A DNA stretch of 64,000 bases from Favolaschia claudopus (lineage: Eukaryota; Basidiomycota; Agaricomycetes; Agaricales; Mycenaceae). This document shows, piece by piece, positions 1-11,915 of the stretch. The position numbers and the translations under genes are program-made. The stretch's first letter is position 1. Each line of letters starts with the position of its first letter. The stretch is taken from NCBI GenBank assembly GCA_037176885.1, contig JAWWNJ010000107.1, positions 682,001-746,000 of the forward strand. Reading direction: 5' to 3'. The notes beneath the pieces were generated by a model. The model was given only the letters and a program-made list of their open reading frames with translations. It did not search any database and was not told the origin of the DNA.

Positions 1-674
1 GATTTCTGAGCCTGGTAGGGGGTCTCACATAATCTACCTTGCGCTGGTGGCACGGAGTTTCGGGCTTCCAGCTTCCAGGTTGAAATTCGGGCACAAAGTA
101 TGTGCTCCAGCCTTGCATTAATTGATCTTTTCGAGGCCCAGATTCATCTGTCCCTTCCGAATTCCGGAAATAATATACGTGCGCTTTCGGAACTGTTTTC
201 GTTAAATCCTCCAGACCCTTCAAGTTGAAATGGTTGAAGTTGAAACTTTTGACAGCGTGTGTTACATCACTAGGGGCGCGGTTGGGGGCGGATCACAAGT
301 GGGTGATGGATCGGCAGACAACGTTAAACTGGTTGAAGGCTCAATTGAAAAATAGAGGTGGCTTGACCCCTAGGCTAGGGCCCTAGCAATCGAGGCAAAA
401 CCGAAAACAAGCACACCCCACTCACCGCCCCGCACCCAAGTCATTTTGTTTCTACACTCAGAGAAGTATAGACACATCCGTCTTTCATCGGCCTAAGCGA
501 CTACTGTACTGCCACATGGCGGCTTGGCGAAAGTTGATGTCGGAGTATAAAACCCACGAGAAACCCGCGACAAACCCGCGACCGGTGACCGGCTTTCGAA
601 TAAAGGGGTCTGTCTAGACCGGCAACCTCGTTCCTCTCCTTCTTTCTTCCAAAACCCTTCCTCCAAGTCGCGTT
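1..674. other. 5' intergenic region upstream of the GMC oxidoreductase gene
   Basis: I see no coding sequence that looks real here. The last 130 bases are the probable promoter of the GMC gene and contain a TATA box. The rest shows no recognisable repeat or RNA gene. Confidence 0.5.
545..551 (+). promoter_or_regulatory. TATA box of the GMC oxidoreductase gene
   Basis: The sequence tataaaa lies 124 bases upstream of the ATG at 675. This is a plausible core-promoter spacing for a fungal gene with a 5' leader of about 90 to 100 bases. It is called on sequence and position only. Confidence 0.45.
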
Positions 675-2740
675 ATGGGCGTCTTCGGGCCTCCAACCTA
701 TCCTGTCCTTCCTGTGAATCAAGCTGGATCTTCATGGAACCCCTCCGCAAAAAGTAGCATTGACACCAAAACATACGATTATATTATTGTCGGTGGTCAG
801 TCTTCGTGTTTGCTTCCCGGACCTCCCAATTTAGATGACCTTTCGAACTATTGAGGCGGAACTGCGGGCTGTGTTTTGGCATCGCGTCTCAGCGAGGATC
901 CCAATGTATCTGTTCTTGTTCTCGAACGCGGACCAGTGCACGACGCGTGGTATTCCAGAGTCCCGTTAATTTCGAGCGACCTAACTTCCAAAGCCACACC
1001 TGTCGTATTCACGCCCTCCGCGCCGATTGCGGGCGCAAATGGAAAGACGCTCGAGGTCGTGCACACCGAGGCACTTGGCGGCGGGAGCACTGTGAACGCG
1101 ATGCTGGTGACGCGGGGTTTTATAGGGGATTTTGACCGTTGGGCTAAGCTGGGACATCCGTCGTGGAGCTACGAAGCGTTGAAACCTTATTTCATGAAGT
1201 CGGAGAAAAGTTTGAGCCATGAAGGTGACTGGCGGGGACATTCAGGTTCGTCTGCCATCTTCAGCGCTTGTGACTTTCTTATCATGGCAATGTTACTAGG
1301 CCCACTTGTTAACCAAACATCTCCTCTCAATGCCACAATTCATACCTCGTAAGTTTCGGCACAGAATCCAAGTGATGAACTGGCCTAAAATAATTTAATC
1401 AGCGTTCAAACGGCCGCGAGCGAGTTGGGTTATAAAATCACCACCGACATAAACGATCCTGACATCTCTGTCGACGTCTGTGCCACCCTAGACGAAGCTG
1501 TCGACCAAAAGCTGCGCCGCGTTTCTGCCTATAATGCATATTTACCACCCGAGGTCGCATACGAGCGCGGCCAACGGCTAAAAATATGCACAAAGGCAGT
1601 TGCAACGCAAGTTGAATTCGAAGACGGCGTCGCAGTTGGCGTTGTTTTCGAGGCTAGTGGTAAATCTATCCCTGGTACGTTCTACGCGCGCGCAAGAAAG
1701 GAAATTGTTGTTTGTTCCGGCGCTATTGGATCGCCGCAATTGTTGCTTCTCAGGTAAACTTCATGATGTTATAAGTTGGCATCTAACAACAATGACATAT
1801 CATCAGTGGTATCGGACCACAAGAGCACCTGAAGGAACATGAAGTTCCCGTCGTAGTTGACCTTCCGGGAGTAGGTTCTCACCTGGTAAGGCTCATTAAT
1901 CAACATGATGCGATGTGAAGGGCTCATCTTCTGTCACAGCAAGATCATCTCGGCATCCCCCTCATGTACGAGGTTCCTGGGTGGGATTCGGTTCATTATC
2001 TTGGTTACAGCGCCTTGAGAGGTTTCTGGGAATTTGGCAAATACATGCTCGGATATCCAGGCGTTCTTGGGAGCACCGTCGCGCCCATCTCAATCTTCGC
2101 TCACTCATCCCATGTCGACCAACAAACGGGACGGGTTGTAAAACCCACTGCACAATCCTCTGCGTCTGACCGCTGTCCTGATATCGAAATCATGACTATG
2201 GCGTGCATCTCAACCGACGTAATCCGACCGCCGCACATGGGCGTATTCTCCTTCCTGCTATGCAATCTTCAACCCAAATCGGTCGGCACCGTCCGGCTCG
2301 CTTCGACCGACCCCCACAAGCGACCGGAAGTCGACCTCAACTTCCTCTCGAACGCAGAAGACTATGGACCCCTTCGTACCGGGATACTCATTTCCCGTCG
2401 CGTCGCAAATCGCGCAGCCGCTAACGGATACCCGATAAAAGAATGGAAACTGCCGGCGTCTGAATCCGATGACGACGTCGACCAATTCATTCGGAGGGAA
2501 TTACGGACTTGCTTGCATTATACCTCGACGTGTAGGATGGCGCCGAGGGGAGATGGTGGGGTGGTCGATGATAGTTTGCGGGTGTATGGTGTGCGTGGGT
2601 TGCGAGTTTGTGATACGTCTGTGTTCCCTTGTATCACGTCGGCGCATACCATGGTTCCTGCTATCACTGTGGCGGAACGATGTGCCGACCTAATGAAGGC
2701 GGCCGCAAAGCGCGACGTTATGGAGGAGAAACTTATATAG
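675..2740 (+). CDS. GMC-family FAD-dependent oxidoreductase (596 aa, 6 exons)
   Basis: Glucose-methanol-choline oxidoreductases oxidise alcohols or sugars through a non-covalent or covalent FAD. Exons 675-795, 856-1245, 1300-1348, 1403-1753, 1807-1885 and 1940-2740 join into an open frame of 597 codons. The FAD-binding Rossmann motif IIVGGGTAGC lies near residue 36, the first GMC signature (GGGSTVNAM) near 115 and the second (GAIGSPQLLL) near 292. The C-terminal active-site region is present: a histidine in HYTSTCRM near 522 and a second in SAHTMVP near 565, at the His-His positions of aryl-alcohol oxidase-like enzymes. There is no obvious signal peptide, unlike secreted lignin-degrading aryl-alcohol oxidases, so an intracellular alcohol oxidase or dehydrogenase is more likely. 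The exact substrate cannot be told. The gene converges on its downstream neighbour with a gap of about 90 bases. Confidence 0.92.
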
Positions 2741-2832
2741 ATCTTCATTGGTTTGCTTGACATAAACTCGGAGGGAAGCTATTTTGCACTTGAGAAGAAT
2801 CAATGTTCAATTTCCGACGTCTACATCAAGGA

Positions 2833-3672
2833 TCAAGCAGTTGTCTCAACTTTCGAGTTCAACTGATGAAGAGATAAGATGATGGCATGAATGCCTTCCC
2901 GCACCGCAGGCAAGTCCTCCTCGACCACCCTGGCAAGTACGGCGGTCATTTTGTCGGGATGCCACCGCAGAAGAGAGCTTCTGACGCGTTCCTTCTTCGT
3001 CACAGTGCATCCTCGCACCTTCAAAACCGTCAGGAGAAACTCTTCAACGCGATCAATGGTGAGATCGGCGAGCGTTGGAAACTGTTGGTTCACGGGAGCA
3101 ACAGGCCAGGGTACGTCCACAAACCGCACATCTCGGGCCTTGTTCCGATCGCGTGTGGCTTTCCCAGCCAGATCTGCCCAACGGGCTTCGTAGGTATTCC
3201 ATCGTTCTGTGAGAGCGGCTTCATAAGCACTCAAACGAAGCTCTTCTCGTATAGCCTCTGTTCGCGCGTAGTCTCGATTTCCGTTTGAATCGCGTAGAAT
3301 GCCACCGCTGCGCACCCAATCGATTTCGCCCTTGAGAGCCTCCGCCGCTTCTGCTTCGAGACGCGCATTCCGCGCAGCTTCGTCACGTATCCGACGCGCA
3401 GCCCAGGCGTCATCTAAAGCTTTTTGTTTTTGCCTCTCTGCCTCTTCTTGGTCTTCGATGGCGAGAACTGTAGAAGGGGCGCGGGAGGTTTCGGTGGAAT
3501 GAGGATAGCCGGGTGGAAAGGCGAAGTATCCTGCGCCGCTTCGAGAATCGGTGGCACTGGTGGCAGCCCTGCCAGGCAGAGGTTTAATGGCTCGAGGCAG
3601 AGTGAAAGCCATCGAGGGAGAAGGTTGGTGTGAGCTTTGTGGGGGTAGCCATGGGGAACGCGTAGTCTGCAT
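2833..3672 (-). CDS. Hypothetical protein with C-terminal DnaJ/NFKBIL1-like RWHPDK domain (279 aa)
   Basis: This is a single-exon gene from an ATG at 3672. The N-terminal 75 residues are Pro/Ser-rich and probably disordered. Residues from about 75 to 165 are rich in Ala, Glu and Arg (predicted coiled coil). The last 100 residues form a compact domain: a V-x-W-P segment, then KKERVR, then the motif LLRWHPDKM near residue 240 and a final helix. The HPDK tetrapeptide in a helix is the J-domain hallmark, and RWHPDK is also seen in NF-kappa-B inhibitor-like 1 proteins. No other J-domain features are clear. The same domain closes the large protein at 21857-25878, where the motif reads RRWHEDH, so the two are likely relatives. 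Function unknown. Confidence 0.75.
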   Translation of the reverse strand: MQTTRSPWLPPQSSHQPSPSMAFTLPRAIKPLPGRAATSATDSRSGAGYFAFPPGYPHSTETSRAPSTVLAIEDQEEAERQKQKALDDAWAARRIRDEAARNARLEAEAAEALKGEIDWVRSGGILRDSNGNRDYARTEAIREELRLSAYEAALTERWNTYEARWADLAGKATRDRNKARDVRFVDVPWPVAPVNQQFPTLADLTIDRVEEFLLTVLKVRGCTVTKKERVRSSLLRWHPDKMTAVLARVVEEDLPAVREGIHAIILSLHQLNSKVETTA

Positions 3673-3951
3673 GATCAGCGTCGGTGTATGTGTTGTGTGG
3701 AACAGTGTGGAACGTCGTGGTCGAAGAGAGAGAGACGGTTGAGTTCACGTGGCCGTGGCGTTGACGCGGGAGTACATAAAACAAAACAACCGCTCGCGTC
3801 CATATAAGGAAATTTCGACGACAATGCCAGCTCTTGGAGATGCGTCACACAAAGCTTGGTCTCAGCACTCAGTGCCATATATAACGGTCTAATCCATGTA
3901 TACATTTTCTACTGATACAATCATGAGCAATAGTCGTGTGCGACGTGACCT

Positions 3952-5328
3952 TCAAATCGAAACCTGCGGACTGAGGGTATGTTGGGTTGCGTTTGGTGTA
4001 AACGTGTCCCATGTGTCTTCGCCGTGGGCTTTCCGAGTTCTAAACCCAGATACCCAGGCCGTAAATATGTCCTAATCATGGACATCAGCACGACCGATTT
4101 GCTTCAGACCGTTACTTACTTGTTGCGTGCCAAATATAATAACAGAAGAGACAGGAACTATCAATCACGTATGAGAAGAGTTAGGGAAGGCGATAATTAG
4201 AAAACGCACTGATTGCAATTGCGATATTGAAAGCTGTGTTGTGATAGTTTGGTATGATAAGGAAAACAAGACTCAGACTGAAGAGACACCGTGTTAATGG
4301 ATAAACGAGAAGCGAGTGGGATGACGCACATAATAATCAACATCCCAACCAAAGTGAATGCCAACACTCGAACTATAACCGAAATCGACCCTCGGTCGTC
4401 CCTATTGAGAGTTATCCAGGCTCGTCGCAAAGCCTTGAATATGATCACTTCCACGATCAGACAGCATAACATGATGATGACAACCGCAATTGCTGATGCT
4501 TTTTGCCTGTTGGATATGCAATGTACAATCAACAACACTAACTCTCGAAGTAGCGATGGACTCACGGTAACTTTGTTTTCATATCACAGTAAAATGCATC
4601 ACGGTACACCGTGGACGGATCCCTCAATCCCAGTCCAAGAGAAAGCATGAAAAGAGAAAATGCAGGGATGTAAGGTGCAATAACAAGCTGGGAACATGAT
4701 CCGGTCAATGGTATCCAAACATGCGAGCTATTTTTGCCCTCACAATGACAACAGCTAGATTCCCGGACGCTTTGGGCAGTGTCAGTAGACTCCGTAGTGT
4801 CATATAAACCTATAAAATGTTGAGTACCGGCGGAAAAAATGAGAAACGATGGCGCGGACTTGTATAACGAGGGCAAAGGTAGCTCCGGATGTCCTGCAAG
4901 TCTGCGTGAGATAGGACGAAAGCTTCCCCCAAAAGCTACTTACAAAGTAGGAACTGAATATATCAACGCAGCCTGGATGAGACAAAGGTTGGGGTTCGGT
5001 TCATGACCCTTTGGCTGCCCCATGAAAAATCTTCAATCACTATAAGCTTCGTCCGGCTGTATTAAACATATCACTCACATATACGATGAACAAGATATTA
5101 TCCAAGTAACCATGAAATTGAACCAACTGGGATGCCTTCGTACGATCTTGCGCCAGACAGTGGCAGTTACGAGCATGAAAACTGCCCCAACCAGCCCTAC
5201 TATCTCAAGGCCGTAGAAGGCATGGCGTACGGTTTCTGCTTTCCCCACTTCAGTGGCAGAATCACCTGGATGGAGCTTTGATGAGTGTCCTTTCCACTTC
5301 GTTTGAGAAGGCGATTACCGTGAGCCAT
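3952..5328 (-). CDS. Seven-transmembrane protein, fungal orphan receptor-like (295 aa, 10 exons)
   Basis: No long ORF shows this gene, but ten exons join cleanly: 5328-5319, 5265-5079, 5030-4944, 4893-4860, 4809-4744, 4687-4566, 4506-4307, 4233-4210, 4157-4120 and 4071-3952. They total 888 bases with no internal stop. Seven hydrophobic stretches can be read, starting with GLEIVGLVGAVFMLVTATVW and ending in VIIFGTQQDIFTAW. The N-terminus is short and polar, and the C-terminal tail is short and hydrophilic. The pattern matches a family of hypothetical seven-helix proteins common in Agaricomycetes, with a W-x-N-F motif in helix 2 and FGTQ at the end of helix 7. A G-protein-coupled receptor role is inferred from topology only. 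The weakest junction is the GTTTAT donor at 4306. The gene shares a 1-kb divergent upstream region with the IKS kinase. Confidence 0.75.
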
Positions 5329-6359
5329 AGAAAGCGGGGAGACTCGGAGTCGCAGTCTGGGGTGTCCGCAGCTGAGGGAGGGAAAGAGCGCTATGAGGGA
5401 GATGGGAGTTCATTTAATGCATCCCGTTGGATTGATTCAGGATCACTGAGAGATGGAAGCTTGATGAGCCACGACGCCCGTGGCCACTCCGTGGCCGGAC
5501 GCATCATATTTACCAGCTATAACTGGTTCTATCAAACCGAAGCTCTGGAACATGGCGAGAATATCGCACCTTTATTTCTGGACCAATTGCAAGTGCTCAC
5601 GAGGATACGATTCCTGGACTAATAGCAATTCACGGCCGTTATCGCCGCGCAGAAATCTGTAAGAATTCGATTGAAGCAACGACGTGAAGTGTACGAGCAA
5701 ACATGTTCCAGCGTAAGAACAGCTATCGGAACTCATTATTCGGAGTGAACACTGAAATCACCTCTGTCGAACGATGAGCTGGGGCGAAGCCTGAGATCAG
5801 CTCATGCCGATGCGACGAACGTTACGAATCTGCTTATCTGTGCAGTACAGTGCGTTGGAAAGGGTATAGCAATCCTTCCTCAGCCACTTCAGACCGCCGC
5901 GCGCTTGAAAGCTGAGGCGAGTTTTTTGTAGCTTGATACTAAGTAGATAGTCACGGAGAATCGACAAGACGAGACTGTTGGCATGGCAAAGCTTCTCGGA
6001 TGGATGAATGCATCATGGTTCGTTGACGAGGGATTTCACTGGGATTTCTCTTCCAAAGCCAACGACGGTGACTCGATGAGTCCAAAGAAATGGGTCCCGA
6101 TTTGTCCCGATCACAAGAACTTCTTCACGACAAATTAGGGTACATGTTGGACAAGATAGAGAAATCAGTCGAATTCCGAACTGCATGTGGAATCTTGGTA
6201 GATGAGTTGAGCTGCTGGGCCCTAAGGTTTTGGCTGGTTTTGGAAAAGGGAGGGAAGGGATCCGGAGGATCTGCGTGACCGTGACGTGACTGCGCGTGGT
6301 GGACACCACCATCGAAGGCTTCGCGTCGTCGACTCGTGTGCGACCGTGGCGACGCTGTA
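5329..6359. promoter_or_regulatory. Divergent intergenic region between the 7-TM gene and the IKS kinase gene
   Basis: About 1 kb separates two divergent start codons (5328 on minus, 6360 on plus). It must hold both promoters. Open frames in it lack any recognisable domain, and one long minus-strand frame (6013-6651) is antisense to kinase exon 1. I see no strong TATA box. Confidence 0.4.
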
Positions 6360-9035
6360 ATGTCTGTAATAATTCCCTCTGAAAGCCAGCCTTCGTCTCC
6401 GCAAGGCGCGCTGGTCCCGCTCGCATCCTCTTCAGGTTCCGAACCAGACTGGCAGCCCATTTTCCACCTTTCCAACCAAGTAGTTCTCTACAACCCCACT
6501 TCGCATGCCCTTTCCATCCGGCATTCGTCGAATTATCCTCCGAGAACACGACGGCCGTGTCCATACTGCCAGCGTCCGTTACCTGCAGACTTTCGACGAG
6601 ATCCGGAACTGGATTTGGAGGATCACGATGTGGCGGACGATTCGGAGGCAACTTTCAGAGCTTCCAACTACTTCCAGCTGCTGGCAATTGCGAATGAGAC
6701 CACTTCGCGCCCGTCTACACCCCCCGCGAGAACTGAATCCAAGCGGAGCGCGTTTCCGGCGGAGGCCATGGCAGAAGGTTATTTCAAAGCATTTTTCCAG
6801 GAGGAATGTAGGCTTGGAATGGGTGCCAATGGAAGTGTTTATTTGTGTCAGGTTCGTGTATCTTGTATTTTCGTCTGACCGGAGTGAGAAACGTTTGTAG
6901 CACGTGTTAGACGGCAATCCCTTGGGTTGGTGTGCCCAGGCGAATTCTGAAGGTGTACTGATTTTTTTGCAGGGCACTTCGCCGTCAAGAAAATTGCTGT
7001 TGGGGAGTCACACTCATATTTGTTAAATATCCTGAAAGAGGTAATGTTGTAAATATTATTTATCGGCCCCAATTGAATTTCGTTGTAGGTCCGACTACTC
7101 GAGCAGCTACATCATCCCAACATCGTGACTTATCAGTAAGGAATGAGCTTCCCCTGGCCAGGCTCCTCATATTTCTCTAGCCACGCCTGGTTAGAATCCT
7201 GCCAGTTTTCTTCGTTCGGACCCAAGATTCCAACTTTGCAGTTCAGTCGTATATAGTTCGACCACAGAATCCAACCTGATCTTCAATCTAGCGTTCTGAT
7301 GCAATGGGCCGAAGGCGGAAGGTATCCGATTTTTTTTTTCTGCCTGCGTCACCTGTCTCACACCACATCAGCCTCGACGACTTCATCGACGTCCGCCTCG
7401 GCCGAGGATCGCACCATATCCATATCCATCCCGGCGTGCAACTCAGCAGTAGCGACGACGCGTCTCTTCCTCAAACGCCAGTAGAAGCCCCTCCCACCCC
7501 CGACCAACTATCCCGCTCTGCACGCATTCGGGCATTTCGCGCGTTTCAACGCGCGCCGCCAGAGGAACGCGAACGCATCAGAGGCGAGTTGGCGAGTCGG
7601 AATCGGAGAAACGGGCCGGCTACGTGGACGGCAGTGCATCTGCTTAGCGCGGAAGAGGTCAAGAGTCTGTTCCAAGATGTTGTTGAGGGATTGGCATTTC
7701 TAGTAGGTTCTTGGTGGAAAGAATGATATCTATCTGACGTTCGAATTCAGCATAACAAATCAATTTTACACCTCGATCTCAAGCCCGGGAATGTGCTGTT
7801 GACGTGGGACGAGGGCAAATTGATGCAAGTCTTTTATTCCTTTCAGTGTATTGGTCTTATATAATAATTGCATGCAGCCCACGAGCCATGCTCTCCGATT
7901 TTGGCACTTCGCGCGATATGATTCACACTTCACAGTCTCGGTCAGGAAATACCGGAACGTAGGCAGGCTTGTTTTTATGAACTAAAAATGGACACTCATC
8001 GCTTTGAAACAGACTCGAGTACACTTCTCCCGAATCGCTTCCATCTCCACGAACCGGTATACTCAGTCCTGTTGATTCGAAAGCCGACATGTGGTCTCTC
8101 GGAATGATTCTACATAAGCTGTTTTTCTTCAAACTACCGTACGCATATGCCTCGGACGGCGATGCCAGCAAGGTCGATGAGGCAGATAAAATGGATCGCT
8201 TGGAAAACGAGATCTTGAATTATCCTGGGTATGCATCATTCCTACACCTTGTTTTCGAACATGCTGAGTCATTCCCATAACGATCTAGGTTCAAATCCAA
8301 CGCAGCGCTCGCCCTTCAATTTGAGGCCCGGCGTCTTCCGAAGACCTTCCTATTCCTATTGGAAACTCTTCTCCATGTATCCCCTGCAGGGCGACCGTCG
8401 TGCGAGAGGGTTGTCACTGCCCTCCGAGAAGGAAAGGTAAACCTCATTCCCTTATCTGCACCCAGTTTCGGACGTTCAAATCATGCTCGACAGCTCGATC
8501 CTACCCCTCTAGCGACTGTTAGTGTAGAAAACGACACCTCTCTCATCCCGCTTCCCCGTCGACTTTCCGACTCAGAGACGGTCATACCCGACGAACCAGT
8601 CGCGGCACATATAGATCAGTCAACTGACGTTCAAGGACCTGAGAGTGAAAGCGGAGATTGGGAAGAAGAGGCCGGTACATCCAAGCCTCTTCTTCTCGGT
8701 CTTCCAGCGCCGAGACAAAATATCGCTGCCTGGGCCGTGGCTCTCCCTGCACCTCAAATACTCATTATTCGAACCATCAAGTCGGGCATAATTATCTTCA
8801 AGGTTTGTTTTCAACTTTTCTTGCCTATGGTTGTGTAACAATACACTGTCGACAGATACTGACTGCCATGACTGCATGCAATCGACATACTGGTGTCACT
8901 GCAGTTCTTTTTGGATTGGCCGTCATCGATTCATGGTTCGACGAGCTCAGTATATCTGTCATTTTTGCTTTGTTGCATTTTGCTATCGTTCGCTTTGTCT
9001 GCGGAGGAACAGATTCAACACAATTTCGTAGTTGA
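6360..9035 (+). CDS. IKS1: IKS1-like serine/threonine protein kinase, C-terminally membrane-anchored (705 aa, 12 exons)
   Basis: Exons are 6360-6851, 6901-6925, 6973-7040, 7089-7135, 7181-7240, 7292-7321, 7372-7702, 7751-7824, 7878-7958, 8013-8228, 8289-8802 and 8856-9035; they join to 706 codons. An N-terminal region carries a CPYCQRPLP zinc-ribbon-like motif. The kinase domain follows: Gly-rich loop LGMGANGSVY near residue 150, VKK lysine near 178, catalytic HLDLKPGNVLL near 358 (the HRD arginine is Leu) and DFG near 384. There is a long Ser/Arg-rich insert (exon 7) between the N and C lobes. The last 45 residues are strongly hydrophobic, consistent with membrane anchoring as in yeast Iks1 relatives. 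Intron 8 (7825-7877) uses a GC donor (at|gcaagt). The start at 6360 was preferred over an in-frame ATG at 6336. The substrate and pathway of this kinase family are poorly known. Confidence 0.9.
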
Positions 9036-10024
9036 TGTCCTGGTTAAATTTACATGATTAAATGATACATGCTAGTAGGGTAGCTAGCTGATGGTAACGA
9101 GTCCCTGGGGCATATGGGGGTGATGGAGCATTGTTCAAGTTCAGTGCGACTTGGTCCTGTGGGTGTGCTCATGCTTGGATATAATGTACCTGTAACGAAT
9201 TGAGAAAACCGCAGAGCAGAGAAAATCAGCTGGGTATCCTCACCAGGCGTGAATTACACCAGGTATCCACCCCAGAATTGTCAGCAAAATGTTGATCCAA
9301 AAATCTGTGGAACATGAACGGCGGCGAATACGGACAAAAATATCTCGTACCAGCAAGAACGCCTCGTTCTATGATTTTGCAATTAACGTGAGTATACATT
9401 GTACCACTGATTAAAGCATACTGATGAAAACTGAGGCCGGAGGGATGAGACTAAGTAAAAGAGCAACGAATTAGTTCGACGAAATTCGATAGCATTGAAA
9501 CTCGCGTACATTGCAAGGAGATAGAGAAATACGTTCCAGTTGGATGATACGTTGTTTGCCATGATGGGTCGTGAATGATTCTGGCTGCGCCGCTGCGGAC
9601 CTTGTGAGTTTATATCTTTCATTGAGAACGACGTCATCGATTTCGGCCCATGGTCGACCCGAGTGGCTGTGAAGCCCCCTATTCGTGGTTTGTCTATGGA
9701 CCATACATTGTTCGTACAGAGATACAGAAGAGAACGTATAAATCGGCAATAAGAATAATTAAGACCCAGTAGTACTAGCCTTGGACCCAAACTTCTCGTA
9801 GAATTTGGTCGTTACTTCGTTAAAATTTGATTTTCTAATTCTAGGCTGCTTGACTCGCGCCTTGTCGACGTTCGTGGACGAAATAAGGCTAGGCGACTTA
9901 AAGCGCACTCGTTTCGATGACGGCGGCGGCAAATTGAGATGATTTCTTCCTTTGATAGCTTTGGATGTTTGCTGTGGCTTCTGCCCAATGGCAACACTAC
10001 GCTTCTCCTCGTTCAGTCGCGAAC
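9036..10024. other. Intergenic region between converging IKS kinase and gene A
   Basis: The two flanking genes converge here. A minus-strand frame continues gene A's alternative reading frame down to 9759, so the 3' end of gene A could extend to that point if it splices differently. Nothing else is recognisable. Confidence 0.35.
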
Positions 10025-11915
10025 CTAATCCGAGTCCGGATCCGCCCAACCAATGTCCGAACTGGTTGGGCTGCGATTTCCCTTCCCCTTTCCTCCTAGG
10101 TTCCAGCTGAATTTTTTCCGCCACCCCGATTTCTGGTTTCGCATCGGAAACTCCTCTTCGGAATGCTGATCCCCCCAACCGCTGTTGGGCTGGTTCAGCT
10201 CTCGTTTCGACCACGGACGCTTTCCGCTTCCTGAGCTTTTCTCTCGCTGGTCGCGGTTGGCTTGCGGTTCCTGCCAGTCGAAAGACGAAATCGAGTCCCT
10301 GGGCATTTTGCGAGGGATGAAGGCCCTGAATGTGGTCGGTGAGGGTGACGACGCAGAATGGAGAGATCTCACTGGAGACTTCTTGAAATCCACCGCGCCA
10401 ACATGGGCCGAAGACCAGTCTGCTGGGGCTGGGGCTGTTCCGGGTATTCTTCTTCCTGATAGTCCTCTGGATAGTAGTCCTCCGTTTCGAAGCGTATTGG
10501 CTGCGACGAAGGATCGTAGCCCGATTGATCCCAGTATTCCTCTCTTCTATGCAGAGCATTTCTCCGCCTCAGTTGAGAGAATTCGTCGATGGGAGGGCTC
10601 ACTGGATTGACCTCCTCCTCCTCCTCCTCCTCCTCTACAACGGATGGTTGTTTACGTCGACGACGTCGAGGGCTACGGTATGTTTCCGTGGATCGGGACT
10701 CGATCAGAGGGCTATAGTACTCTTCTTCGGCATATTGGCGAGGGCTATGATAAGCGTGCAGTGGTTCCCGTGGCGGGCTACGATGGTAAGCATCGAAATA
10801 TCCCTGTCGAGGACTTCGATAGGTACTGGGTGTAGCCGTAGCCGTAGCCGACCTTCGGCGAGGGCTCTGGTAAAACTCGTCCAATTCCCCCCACTCCCGG
10901 TTTTCCCGGCCCCTGTGCTTCTTGCGCGGCGGCGGACGCATGGCACGCTGTTGTGCCGCTCTGTGTTGGAGCGAAGCCGCCTGGTGCTTGCGCAACTCTT
11001 TCACAGTCACGGCCTTCCATTCCCGCTCTTTCGCACTTTTAAGCTCTTGCATATAGCGCTCAAAGTCCTCATGGGCTTCATCTCGCCGAGCTGGCTCCAC
11101 CGCAGCAAGCCCCCGCTGGAAGTGCACGGCAGCCTCGCACGCTTCGGCGTAGTATTCGCGAATTTTCTCTTCGCTGACATGAAGCGCGAACGCCTCCAGA
11201 TCGGAGGCCGCAACTGCATCCAGGTCCGTACCCTGCAGGAGAGCGCCGACGAAATAGAGAGGCATGCTCGGCGTCTCTATGGATTGAATAGAATGAATAG
11301 ACTTGGGGGGTTTAAGCGGGGATGCGGCAGCCAATTTCGAAACTTCGGCCGCCCAATTTTCGTACGCAGGCACTGGCGGCGCGCTTTCCGGTACAGCCTG
11401 CTGAGAATGAGTTAATGTCGAGCAGATAGCAGCCAACTCACCGGGTGCTTGAACCTGCTGGGTGAACTCGGCCCACGACCGTGAAGTACAGAGTCCCTCT
11501 TTCCCAGAGTCGTGGGGTCGACGCGCTGATACATGGCGCCCATCTCGGCCTGCTGTTTCGCGTAAGCATCAACCATATCCTTGTGCGTCCATCCCAACGC
11601 CTGCTGCAAGATGCGCTTCTCGTCTGGCGTCATGACCCAGTGTTCCAGATGCAACAGGTTGTTTCGAACGCGCGCCAGCCACTCGCTTCGAGCAGCCGCC
11701 AAAAGCTCGGCTTCAAGAGCATGGATTTGCTGCTCGACGTCTACATCCTTCATTTTTCCGCGTCTGCGATGTGCCGCCGCCAGAAGGATCTCGTTCTCGT
11801 GGTATTCCAGCCTTCGGTGCTGCTCTATCAGCCATGCTTGGAAGGCCGCCCACTGGCGTCGAATAGCTTGGTGGATTTTGACGTCCGTTGCCGTAGAGTA
11901 TACTGGGGCTTGCAT
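10025..11915 (-). CDS. Gene A: low-complexity hypothetical protein with W-rich N-terminal domain (600 aa, 3 exons)
   Basis: Exons 11915-11442, 11400-10373 and 10325-10025 join to 601 codons. The N-terminus (residues 1-110) has the motif RRQWAAFQAWL followed by alternating helices and HWVMTPDEK. A second helical block near residue 210-300 (EKIREYY...KELRKHQ) is followed by a long Arg/Ser/Pro/Tyr-rich tail with repeated SPR motifs and a nine-residue Glu run coded by the GAG/GGA microsatellite near 10610. Both helical blocks have counterparts in gene A' (17391-20607), in the same order, so the two are paralogs. No catalytic motif is visible; a scaffold or disordered nuclear protein is possible but unsupported. 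The third exon is uncertain: the other phase would extend the gene to 9759. Confidence 0.65.
10607..10633. repeat. CTC trinucleotide microsatellite
   Basis: A run of about nine CTC units on the plus strand encodes a poly-glutamate stretch in gene A on the minus strand. It is a likely site of length polymorphism. Confidence 0.8.

Noticed and set aside
6013..6651. Minus-strand 212-codon ORF
   Set aside because: Antisense to kinase exon 1, which carries the conserved IKS N-terminus.
10525..11415. Plus-strand 296-codon ORF
   Set aside because: Antisense to gene A exon 2, whose protein has a paralog in A'. The plus frame has no recognisable content.
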